DNA of 64,000 bases, from the NCBI GenBank assembly GCA_018830485.1, contig JAHJRQ010000015.1, positions 62,001 to 126,000 on the forward strand, given 5' to 3'. The stretch comes from Pseudomonadota bacterium (lineage in GTDB: Bacteria; Desulfobacterota; Desulfobulbia; Desulfobulbales; Desulfurivibrionaceae). Both the position numbers and the translations under genes were made by a program. Of this stretch, positions 53,636-61,561 are shown piece by piece. Every line of letters starts with the position of its first letter. The stretch's first letter is position 1. Below the pieces are notes generated by a model. It was not told the origin of the DNA and ran no database searches. It worked only from the letters and a program-made list of their open reading frames with translations.

Positions 53636-54331
53636 TTACTGATACTCCACCGGATCAACCCGACCGGCCTCGGCAAATCCTTTCAGCCGCAACAGGCAGC
53701 TATCGCAACTCCCGCAGGCTCTCCCCTTTTGGTCCGGGTCGTAGCAGCTATGGGTCAGGCCGTAATCCACCCCGAGCTCGAACCCCTTTTCGATGATCTC
53801 CCTCTTGGTCAGCCTGAGGAGCGGGGCATGGACCCTGAACCGGGTCTCCCCTTCCACCCCGGTCCTGGTGGCCAGATTGGCCATCTTTTCAAAGGCTTCG
53901 AGAAATTCCGGGCGGCAGTCGGGGTAGCCGCTGTAATCCATGACATTGACCCCGAGAAACACATCGCCCGCGCCCAGCACCTCGGCCCAGGCCATGGCAT
54001 AGGAGAGAAAGATGGTGTTGCGGCCCGGCACGTAGGTGATGGGGATGGCGGCGTTCATTTCGGCCTGGCTGCGGCCCTTGGGCACCGCTGCATCCGTGGT
54101 CAGGGCCGAGCCGCCGATGGCGTCAAGGTCCAGGCGGAGGATGAGGTGTTTCTCGATCCCCCTGCGGGCGACATTGGCCTTGGCCCGCTCCAGCTCCACC
54201 TGCTGGCGCTGGCCGTAGGCAAAGCTGAGGCAGCAGCATTCATAGCCCTCGGCCATGGCCATGGCCAGGACCGTGGCCGAATCGAGGCCGCCGCTGAGGA
54301 GGACCACGGCTTTTGGTTTTTCCTGCATCAT
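53636..54331 (-). CDS. queC: 7-cyano-7-deazaguanine synthase
   Basis: 231 residues from [25 protein letters not shown], preceded by CAGGAGAT. PP-loop SGGLDS and the C-terminal zinc cysteines in [20 protein letters not shown] are diagnostic. It makes preQ0 for queuosine. Other que genes are not in the window. Confidence 0.95.
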   Translation of the reverse strand: MMQEKPKAVVLLSGGLDSATVLAMAMAEGYECCCLSFAYGQRQQVELERAKANVARRGIEKHLILRLDLDAIGGSALTTDAAVPKGRSQAEMNAAIPITYVPGRNTIFLSYAMAWAEVLGAGDVFLGVNVMDYSGYPDCRPEFLEAFEKMANLATRTGVEGETRFRVHAPLLRLTKREIIEKGFELGVDYGLTHSCYDPDQKGRACGSCDSCLLRLKGFAEAGRVDPVEYQ

Positions 54332-54439
54332 AATATCTCCTGACCGCATCAGGCGGCCGTTTTCTGTTCTCGTTACTTTATTGCAAGGGTTGCGGCGAAG
54401 CAAGCTGAGAAAATCAGCGCCTGCATTTTGCGATACAGT

Positions 54440-54550
54440 CCCCCCGCCCCTGGCGGGAGGGGGTTAGGGGGCGGGGGTGCTTGCCACATCCTAGCCATCG
54501 GCAGCTTCACCCACCCCTCAGTCCCCTCCCGTCAAGGGAGGGGAGGCAAA
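54440..54550. repeat. GC-rich palindromic intergenic repeat
   Basis: Runs such as CCCCCGCCCCTGGCGGGAGG and CCCTCCCGTCAAGGGAGGGG form strong hairpins between queC and sfsA. They resemble the dispersed GC-rich spacers of many proteobacteria. Confidence 0.55.
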
Positions 54551-54579
54551 AGCCTGGTAGCAACCCCTTTCCCGCCCCC

Positions 54580-55287
54580 TTAGCCCAATCGCACCGGCAG
54601 CTTTCGCGCAACAGTGATCGCCTCCTGGCTCAAGACCGCACCATAGGCCAGCACCTCCACCCCTTGGGCCGCCACCTCCCGCAACGCTATGGCATACCCC
54701 GGATCGATGTGCTCGGCCGGAGCAAAATACTCCACATCCTCCCGCTGGACGCAGAAAAAAACCACGGCCCGGTAGCCGGTTTGGCGCAAGGCCAGCAGCT
54801 CGGCCAGATGCTTTGCGCCCCGTACGGTGACGGCATCGGGGAACATGGCCGCCCGGTCCAGGGCCAGGCTGCAGTTCTTCACCTCCACATAGATCTGCTC
54901 CACCCCGCGGGTGAACAAAAAGTCCAACCGGCTCTTATCCGATACCTTGACCTCTGGCCGGATCGTTTCGATCCCGGCCAGCTCCGCCACAACCCCTCCC
55001 TGAATGGCCTCGGCGACCAAACCGTTGGTGCGGGCGGTGTTGATCCCCACCCAGGTCGCGCCCACCCGCACCATCTCCAGGGTGTGACCATACTTGCGTT
55101 TGGGGTTGTCCGCCAGGGAGACGAGCACCGGGCTGCCAGGCTCCTTGCAGCCCAGCATGCTGCCGGAATTCGGGCAATGCACGGTGAGCAGGCGGCCATC
55201 GTCCATTTCCACGTCGGCGAGGAATCGCTTGTACCGCACAACCAGCCTTCCCGGCTGCAGGGTCTGTCCGAATTGCATTTTTTTCAT
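54580..55287 (-). CDS. sfsA: Sugar fermentation stimulation protein homologue
   Basis: 235 residues from MKKMQFGQTLQPGRLVVRYKRFLADVEM. Motifs HCPNSGSMLGCKEPGSPVLVSL and FLFTRGVEQIYVEVKNCSL are those of SfsA, a nucleic-acid-binding family with a nuclease-like site (E-x-K in YVEVKN). A longer frame upstream has no family match and is not used. Confidence 0.9.
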   Translation of the reverse strand: MKKMQFGQTLQPGRLVVRYKRFLADVEMDDGRLLTVHCPNSGSMLGCKEPGSPVLVSLADNPKRKYGHTLEMVRVGATWVGINTARTNGLVAEAIQGGVVAELAGIETIRPEVKVSDKSRLDFLFTRGVEQIYVEVKNCSLALDRAAMFPDAVTVRGAKHLAELLALRQTGYRAVVFFCVQREDVEYFAPAEHIDPGYAIALREVAAQGVEVLAYGAVLSQEAITVARKLPVRLG

Positions 55288-55448
55288 CCGCTCCGATTGT
55301 TGTGGGGTATAATTGCTGCATTGATCCCTTGGCCACGCACTCACGCAACCAGAAAGATAACTTTCCAGCTTAATGCCGGAAGTGGACAAAACCCACGAAA
55401 GGTAAATGATCAGCAGTGCTGCCGGCCATTTACCAGAAAGCGCCCATA

Positions 55449-55727
55449 ATGCCAGATACCCCAGCAAAAAAAAAGGCTGTTGCCCTCCGCTACGACACAA
55501 GCCAGGATGCCGCGCCCAAGGTGGTCGCCAAGGGCGCGGGGGAGCTGGCGGAAAAAATCATCGCCCTGGCCAAGGAACATGGCATCCCTATCCAGGAGGA
55601 CGCCGACCTGGTGGAAATCTTAGCCAAGCTGGACCTCAATGCCGACATCCCCCCGGAGACCTATCTGGTGGTGGCGGAGATCCTCGCCTTTATTTACCGG
55701 GCCAACACCAAGATGACGCCCTCATAA
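55449..55727 (+). CDS. FlhB C-terminal domain paralogue
   Basis: 92 residues from [48 protein letters not shown]. This equals the cytoplasmic domain of the flagellar export switch FlhB, without the NPTH cleavage site and the transmembrane part. Similar stand-alone proteins (YlqH type) sit near flagellar genes in many bacteria. It stands about 500 bp before flgF. Confidence 0.82.
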   Translation: MPDTPAKKKAVALRYDTSQDAAPKVVAKGAGELAEKIIALAKEHGIPIQEDADLVEILAKLDLNADIPPETYLVVAEILAFIYRANTKMTPS

Positions 55728-55785
55728 AAAAATCCGCATACCGAGCAATCCCGACAGCCAGAGAAATGTGCTTCGCTCTTTGGTT

Positions 55786-55957
55786 CATTTCTTTGCTTGC
55801 CCAAAGAAACGAACCAAAGAAAAGGCACCCAGCCACTTGCCCCGCCGAAGGCGGGGTGTCCTGCGCTCCTCGATGCTGCCAGGAGTTTGCAAACTCGGCT
55901 GCGCCTCAAACAGTGCAAACTCCTTTTTCGGCAGCCTCTCCGGTGCTCGGCTGCGTG
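55786..55957 (-). repeat. Dispersed repeat, copy B (inverted relative to copy A)
   Basis: Starts CATTTCTTTGCTTGCCCAAA and ends CGGTGCTCGGCTGCGTG. Its reverse complement matches 52021-52199 apart from scattered substitutions and small indels. Confidence 0.8.
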
Positions 55958-56184
55958 ACAACGGGCTTTAACCGCTTCTGAGCGCTGTTCTGACTTAAAA
56001 GAACAAAAAATCATTACACCCAGCCCATCGCCGCTAGGAAAAATATACCGGCCCGCCCGCGAAAGTATCCATTTTTTTGACACCCCTCTTCCCGAACAAC
56101 TCTCCCACCGTAACTTACACATCTTACTGTTTTCATTAATTTTACAGCAACACAACCGCCTCCGCCCCAGCCACAAGGTAATCC

Positions 56185-56200
56185 CGGCACGCCTCTTGCA
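56185..56200 (+). promoter_or_regulatory. Sigma-54 promoter of the flagellar operon
   Basis: CGGCACGCCTCTTGCA has the invariant GG and GC with 10 bases between, matching the -24/-12 consensus. It lies 33 bp before the flgF ATG, as expected for sigma-54-controlled flagellar genes. Confidence 0.8.
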
Positions 56201-56232
56201 AAGATAGAACACAAACACACGAGAGGTATGCC

Positions 56233-56958
56233 ATGTTCGTCCATAACAGACTCGGATTGCTGGAAAGCGTTGAAACCCTGATCAACCAGGAGCAGCGGCT
56301 CAACCAGGTGGCAAACAACCTGGCCAATGTCGATACGCCGGGGTTCAAAAAGGAAACCGTCACCTTCGACGAGATGCTCTACCAGGCCAACCAGTATCGC
56401 CAGAGGGTCGGCAAGGCCTTGCGCATCAACACGGTTCACCTGCAAGGGGTGGTTCAAAAAACTGACGCACCCTTTGATCTGGCCATTTCCGGGGACGGCT
56501 TTTTTCGGATCCAGACTCCGGCCGGGGAGCGCTTGACCAGGGCCGGAAATTTCCAGCGCAACAACGAAGGGGTGCTGGTCACGGCCAACGGCTATCCGGT
56601 GCTTGGCGAGACCGGGCCGATCACCATCACCGGCAACAAGGTCGATGTGGCCCGCGATGGGCGTCTTTTTGTCGATGGCCTTCCGGTCGACCGTCTGGCG
56701 GTGGCCACCGCGGACCCCCAATATCTCAAAAAGGAAGGGGAAAACCTTTTCCGCCTTGCCGAGGGCGCGGCGGCGGAAGCCCCGCAGAACCTGCAAATCC
56801 TGCAAGGACATCTGGAAAAATCAAACGTCAATACCGTCACGGAAATGACGGAGATGATCGATCTGTACCGCGCCTACGAAGGGCAGCAGAAAATGATCCG
56901 GGCGGTGGACGACCTGGACGACCTTGCCGTGCGGAGGGTCGGCGCCCTGGCAGGGTAA
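56233..56958 (+). CDS. flgF: Flagellar proximal rod protein FlgF
   Basis: 241 residues with the FlgBCEFGK N-terminus RLNQVANNLANVDTPGFKKETVTFDEM and C-terminal VTEMTEMIDLYRAYEGQQKMIRAVDD. It is one of two tandem rod genes; being first and shorter, it is read as FlgF. It follows a sigma-54 promoter. Confidence 0.88.
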   Translation: MFVHNRLGLLESVETLINQEQRLNQVANNLANVDTPGFKKETVTFDEMLYQANQYRQRVGKALRINTVHLQGVVQKTDAPFDLAISGDGFFRIQTPAGERLTRAGNFQRNNEGVLVTANGYPVLGETGPITITGNKVDVARDGRLFVDGLPVDRLAVATADPQYLKKEGENLFRLAEGAAAEAPQNLQILQGHLEKSNVNTVTEMTEMIDLYRAYEGQQKMIRAVDDLDDLAVRRVGALAG

Positions 56959-57053
56959 CCGCAGCAACTGAAGCTACCCGGGCACCAACGGCGGCAGCAC
57001 TCGCGGCGTAAGGAGCCGAACAGCTCCTCAACATCCAACACAAGGGGACCAGC

Positions 57054-57836
57054 ATGATCCGCTCATTATTCTCAGGCCGCACCGGCATGACCGGCCAGCA
57101 GTTGCAACTGGACACCATCGCCAACAACCTGGCCAACGTCAACACCGCCGGCTTCAAGAAAAGCCGGGCCCAGTTCGAGGATCTCTACTACCAGGAACTC
57201 CGGGCCATGGGCACGGAAACCGCCGATGGCGGCAGGGTCCCCTCCGGAATCCAGGTGGGCCTGGGTGTCCGCCCCACCTCGGTGCAGAAGATCTTCACCC
57301 AGGGCAGCCTCACCGAAACCGGCAACGATCTGGATTTTGCCATCGAGGGCACCGGCTTTTTCAAGGTGGTGCGCGACGGCGAGGATTACTTCACCCGGGC
57401 CGGCGCCTTCAGCCTTGATGCCGACGGCAACGTGGTCACCCAGAACGGCGACCGGCTCCAGCCGGAATTCACCGTGCCCCAGGGAACAACCTCCATCGCC
57501 ATCAACAACAATGGGCTGCTCACCGCCAAGGATGCCCAGCAGCAGGTGCTCGCCACGGTCCAGATCACCCTGCACAGCTTCATCAATCCCGGCGGCCTGC
57601 GCAGCACCGGAGCCAATCTTTTCCTGGAAACCGAGGCATCCGGCGCCCCCACCGAGGCCAACCCCGGCACCGAGGGAATGGGCACCATCCAGCAACGTTT
57701 CATCGAGGTTTCCAACGTGGATGTCACCGAGGAGCTGGTCAACATGATCATCACCCAGCGGGCCTATGAGGTAAACTCCAAATCGGTCACCACCGCGGAC
57801 AAGCTGCTGGAAGTGGCGAACACCCTGGTCCGTTAA
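57054..57836 (+). CDS. flgG: Flagellar distal rod protein FlgG
   Basis: 260 residues, the usual FlgG length. The N-terminus MTGQQLQLDTIANNLANVNTAGFKKSRAQFEDLYYQ and the C-terminus NVDVTEELVNMIITQRAYEVNSKSVTTADKLLEVANTL are highly typical. It forms the distal rod through the P and L rings. Confidence 0.96.
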   Translation: MIRSLFSGRTGMTGQQLQLDTIANNLANVNTAGFKKSRAQFEDLYYQELRAMGTETADGGRVPSGIQVGLGVRPTSVQKIFTQGSLTETGNDLDFAIEGTGFFKVVRDGEDYFTRAGAFSLDADGNVVTQNGDRLQPEFTVPQGTTSIAINNNGLLTAKDAQQQVLATVQITLHSFINPGGLRSTGANLFLETEASGAPTEANPGTEGMGTIQQRFIEVSNVDVTEELVNMIITQRAYEVNSKSVTTADKLLEVANTLVR

Positions 57837-57841
57837 AAGGA

Positions 57842-58570
57842 ATGACTAAAATGCTGTTGCGCCTGTTCACCATTGCCCTGCTGCTCTGCCTTGCCTGTCC
57901 CCTGCCAGGAGAGGCGGCGGACCCCATTGCGACCCCGGACCTCACGGCGTTGGAGAACATCTTCAGCGAGGTGGTGCTCAAGGATTCCCCCTGGCCCAAG
58001 GAGGATGTGGAGATTGCCAACTTCAGCGTCCGGCCGCTGGCCATGACCCTGCCGGAGGGCGGCTTTGACTACCGGATCACCCAGAAGCCCAACGACACCC
58101 GGCCCGGCAAAAAAAATGTCACCGCCACCATCCTGCAGGAGGGCCAGGAGCAAGGACAAGTGAGGATGAGCGGCGACCTCAGGCTGTTCGGCACGGTGGT
58201 CAGCACGCTGAAAAGGTTGAACCGAAACGAGATCGTGGGCGAGAGCGACGTCACTGCGAAGCGGCAGGACATTTCCATGCTGGACGCGGGCCTCATCCAG
58301 GATCCGAAAGAGGCGATCGGAAAAAAGCTCAAAACCTCGCTGCCGGCCGGTGCCATTCTGCATGCCCAGGCCCTTGAGGCCCCGACCCTGGTACACCGGG
58401 GCGAGCGGGTGACCATCATGGCCAAATCGCAGGCAATCAAGATAACCGCACCTGGCGAAGCCAGAAATTCCGGGGCGCTCGGCGAAATGATCCGGGTCAA
58501 GAACCTCGCCAGCCGCCGCGAGATCCATGCCCGCGTTACGGGCGCAGGCCTCGTGGAGGCCGAGTTCTGA
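57842..58570 (+). CDS. flgA: Flagellar P-ring assembly chaperone FlgA
   Basis: 242 residues with a signal peptide (LLRLFTIALLLCLACPLPGEAA) and the SAF-like C-terminal part (GAILHAQALEAPTLVHRGERVTIMAKSQAIKITAPGEARNSGALGEMIRVKNLASRREIHARVTG). It helps FlgI fold and assemble in the periplasm. Starts 5 bp after flgG. Confidence 0.93.
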   Translation: MTKMLLRLFTIALLLCLACPLPGEAADPIATPDLTALENIFSEVVLKDSPWPKEDVEIANFSVRPLAMTLPEGGFDYRITQKPNDTRPGKKNVTATILQEGQEQGQVRMSGDLRLFGTVVSTLKRLNRNEIVGESDVTAKRQDISMLDAGLIQDPKEAIGKKLKTSLPAGAILHAQALEAPTLVHRGERVTIMAKSQAIKITAPGEARNSGALGEMIRVKNLASRREIHARVTGAGLVEAEF

Positions 58571-58603
58571 AACAGCCGCCCCATCCATCATAAGGAGAAG
58601 AGT

Positions 58604-59308
58604 ATGCGCACCACACTGCACACCACCAGCCTCATCCTCCTGCTGGCAGGACTTTCCGGCTGCGCCGCCGCGGGCAGCCAACAGGCCCAGCAGTTGCCGG
58701 AACGCTACACCCTGCCCGCCCCGGCAAAGGCGGCGCAAACCCGGCCCGAGGGCACAATCTACGCGTCCGGCAACAGCCTCGACCTTTACGCCGACAGCCG
58801 GGCGAAACGGATCGGCGATATCGTTCTGGTCCGCATCGTGGAAACCTCCAAGGGCAACAAGGAGGCCAACACCAAGACCGAACGCGAATCCACGGTCACC
58901 GGCGGCGTTTCCAGCCTTTTTGGCCTGGAGACCTGGCTGGCGGACAAAAACAGCCGTTTCACCCCCTCGCTCACCGAGCTGCAGGCCAGGCTGACCAATG
59001 ATTTCGAGGGCAAGGGCAAGACCAACCGAAAGAGCAACGTGACCGCCACCATCTCCGCCAGGGTGATCGACATCACCACCGACGGCAACCTGAACATCCG
59101 GGGCTACCAGGAGGTTAAGGTCAACAACGAAACCCAGCACATCATCCTTTCCGGCATCATCCGGCCGCAGGATGTCGCCCAGGACAACTCGGTCCTTTCG
59201 ACCCATGTTGCCGACGCCCGGATCGAATACAGCGGCCAGGGGGTTCTCGGCGACAAGCAGCAGCCGGGCTGGCTGGCAAGGGCTCTGGACAGTGTCTGGC
59301 CGTTTTGA
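58604..59308 (+). CDS. flgH: Flagellar L-ring lipoprotein FlgH
   Basis: 234 residues with a lipobox (LLLAGLSGC), then SRAKRIGDIVLVRIVETSKGNKEANTKTERES and GNLNIRGYQEVKVNNETQHIILSGIIRPQDV, the FlgH motifs. It anchors the L ring in the outer membrane, confirming a Gram-negative host. Confidence 0.95.
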   Translation: MRTTLHTTSLILLLAGLSGCAAAGSQQAQQLPERYTLPAPAKAAQTRPEGTIYASGNSLDLYADSRAKRIGDIVLVRIVETSKGNKEANTKTERESTVTGGVSSLFGLETWLADKNSRFTPSLTELQARLTNDFEGKGKTNRKSNVTATISARVIDITTDGNLNIRGYQEVKVNNETQHIILSGIIRPQDVAQDNSVLSTHVADARIEYSGQGVLGDKQQPGWLARALDSVWPF

Positions 59309-59529
59309 GGATACAGGCGCAAGGATACAGGTGAAAGAAGCGACCTTTAGCCTTGCGCCCTGCTCCTGTTGACTAGGAAAAATATTCCGTACACCCCGAG
59401 GGAGATTCCATGAAAAAAAGAATATTTCCTTTAAAAATGGCGCATTACAACACCTGCCTCTCCCGTGGCACGCTGCTTGCTAAACTATCACGATACAGGC
59501 TCCGCAGAATACAGGCCGAGGACAGCTCC

Positions 59530-60645
59530 ATGCAGACGACCCAAACACAACCAGGAACCAACCCCGCACGGATTGTTTCGGGCACCACGCTGCTCTTTTC
59601 CGCCGCGCTGCTGTTCGGGCTTCTCCTCAACACCGGGATTGCCCACGCCGTTCGCTTAAAAGATCTGGCCTCGGTGAAAGGGGTGCGGAACAACCAACTG
59701 GTGGGCTATGGCATCGTGGTCGGCCTGAACGGCACCGGCGACGGCAACAAGGCGGCTTTTACCGGCCAGGGTCTCACCAATATGCTCAACAACCTCGGGG
59801 TCAAGGTGGACCCGGAAGCCACCAAGGTGAAAAATATCGCCTCGGTCATGGTGACTGCCACCCTGCCGCCCTTTTCCAAGGTGGGCCAAAGCCTCGATGT
59901 CACCATTTCCTCGGTGGGCGACGCCACCTCCCTGCAAGGCGGCACCCTGCTTGTCACCCCGCTCAAAGGGCTGGACAACAACGTCTATGCCATGGCCCAG
60001 GGCCCCATCAGCACCGGGGGCGGCCCGGACGGCCGACCCGCGGCACGGCAGACAAACCACCTGACCGTGGCCCGGATCAGCAACGGTGCCTCGGTGGAAC
60101 GGGAAGTGCCCATGACCTTTGCCAATAAGGAAAGCATCACCATCAGCCTGTCCGCGCCGGATTTCACCACGATCTCCCTGATGAAAACCGCCATCGACAC
60201 CTATCTGGGCGGCCCCTACGCCACCGCCCGCGACGGCGCCTCGGTGGACGTGGCTGTCCCCCCCAAATACCGGGCCCAGGAAATTGCCCTGCTGGCAGCC
60301 CTGGAAAACATCGAAATCAACCCGGAACAGCGGGCCAAGGTGGTCCTGAACGAACGGACCGGCACGGTGGTCATGGGCGCCAATGTCACCATCAACCAGA
60401 TGGCCCTTTCCCACGGAAACCTGAGCCTGCAAGTCAAGCCCCCGCCCCCGCCGGGCGTTCAGGCCAACTCCCCGGCGGACCCCATCAGGGTCGGGCAGAA
60501 GGTGGTGACCCTGCAGCCGGGCGTAACCCTGGGCGAGGTGGTGCGGGCGCTGAACTCGGTGGGCGTGGCCCCCCGCGAACTCATCGCCATCTTTCAGGCC
60601 ATCAAGGCCGCCGGCGCCCTGCAGGCTGAACTGGAAATCATTTAG
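59530..60645 (+). CDS. flgI: Flagellar P-ring protein FlgI
   Basis: 371 residues. A signal peptide (TLLFSAALLFGLLLNTGIAHA) precedes VRLKDLASVKGVRNNQLVGYGIVVGLNGTGDG, the mature FlgI start. An upstream ATG at 59410 would add a long leader without family support, so 59530 is chosen. The C-terminus TLGEVVRALNSVGVAPRELIAIFQAIKAAGALQAELEII is conserved. The 220 bp between flgH and this start hold no other gene. Confidence 0.95.
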   Translation: MQTTQTQPGTNPARIVSGTTLLFSAALLFGLLLNTGIAHAVRLKDLASVKGVRNNQLVGYGIVVGLNGTGDGNKAAFTGQGLTNMLNNLGVKVDPEATKVKNIASVMVTATLPPFSKVGQSLDVTISSVGDATSLQGGTLLVTPLKGLDNNVYAMAQGPISTGGGPDGRPAARQTNHLTVARISNGASVEREVPMTFANKESITISLSAPDFTTISLMKTAIDTYLGGPYATARDGASVDVAVPPKYRAQEIALLAALENIEINPEQRAKVVLNERTGTVVMGANVTINQMALSHGNLSLQVKPPPPPGVQANSPADPIRVGQKVVTLQPGVTLGEVVRALNSVGVAPRELIAIFQAIKAAGALQAELEII

Positions 60646-60721
60646 TACGTTAGAAATTATTTTCCGGCAGTGAATACTTTCGTTAAGGCACATACCCCGT
60701 TTATCGGGATGAGGAAACGCC

Positions 60722-61033
60722 ATGGATATCATCAGCGAAGCAACAGCCGGACTTAAGGGTAGCACCAATTCTGCCGATACGCTCAAGGAGAGGAAACTCC
60801 GCGAGGCCTGCGCCGGATTTGAAGCCCTGATGCTCAAGCAGATCCTGAGCCAGGCGCGCCAGGGTATTCCCAAAAGCTGCCTGCTTGACGGCGGTTATGG
60901 CGAGGAAATGTTTCAATCCATCCAGGATGAGCAACTGACCCAAAAATTGGCCGGAAGCTCCGGGATCGGATTCGGCGATATGCTGTACCGGCAACTGTCG
61001 CAAGCACATGTTCCGCCAAACAAGGAGAAATAG
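60722..61033 (+). CDS. flgJ: FlgJ-type rod-binding protein, N-terminal domain only
   Basis: 103 residues. LREACAGFEALMLKQILSQARQG and GYGEEMFQSIQDEQLTQKLAGSSGIGFGDMLYRQLSQ are the rod-binding domain of FlgJ. The muramidase half is absent, as in many deltaproteobacteria, so a separate lytic enzyme must open the wall. Confidence 0.9.
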   Translation: MDIISEATAGLKGSTNSADTLKERKLREACAGFEALMLKQILSQARQGIPKSCLLDGGYGEEMFQSIQDEQLTQKLAGSSGIGFGDMLYRQLSQAHVPPNKEK

Positions 61034-61036
61034 ACC

Positions 61037-61558
61037 ATGCAGCAGACACAGACGACGGAACAACGCACCCTGCCCGCACGGTTCTACGAGGTTTTGGAGC
61101 AGCAAGTCCAGCTTTCCGAAGACATGCTCGCCATCTTGAGCGAAGAGCAGACGGCCCTGACGGCCATGGACATGCAGGCCCTCCTCCGCCTGAGCGCCAG
61201 GAAAGAAAACAGACTGAACCGTATTCAGTCCCTGGACGCGATGCTCGCCGAGATGACCAAGGAGATCCTCCCTGGCGCACAAACGAAAACGGCAAGACTT
61301 GCCGCCCTTATCCCCCTGCTCAATCCGGAAGAAGGGAAAAAGGTCGGCCAGTACAGGAAGAACCTGACCCGGCTGCGGGAGGAAATCCTCAACCGCAACC
61401 GGATCAACGGTCATTTTGCCGCGGATGTTAAAACATATCTGAACGACGCCATCACCTTGATCACCAGCTCCATTGCGGACCGCCCCATGTACGGACTCAC
61501 CGGCCTCAGCAAAAAACCCTCGCTGAACCAACCCTCCTTGATCAGCAGGGAGGTCTAG
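61037..61558 (+). CDS. flgN: FlgN-like flagellar export chaperone
   Basis: 173 residues, helical and charged, with the FlgN-like pattern YEVLEQQVQLSEDMLAILSEEQTALTAMDMQALLRLSARKENRLNRIQ. It would guard FlgK and FlgL before export; flgK follows after 3 bp. Confidence 0.82.
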   Translation: MQQTQTTEQRTLPARFYEVLEQQVQLSEDMLAILSEEQTALTAMDMQALLRLSARKENRLNRIQSLDAMLAEMTKEILPGAQTKTARLAALIPLLNPEEGKKVGQYRKNLTRLREEILNRNRINGHFAADVKTYLNDAITLITSSIADRPMYGLTGLSKKPSLNQPSLISREV

Positions 61559-61561
61559 GCC

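Noticed and set aside
57833-60873. Long leftward frames opposite flgA, flgH and flgI
   Set aside because: Antisense shadows with compositions unlike proteins; the sense genes are certain.
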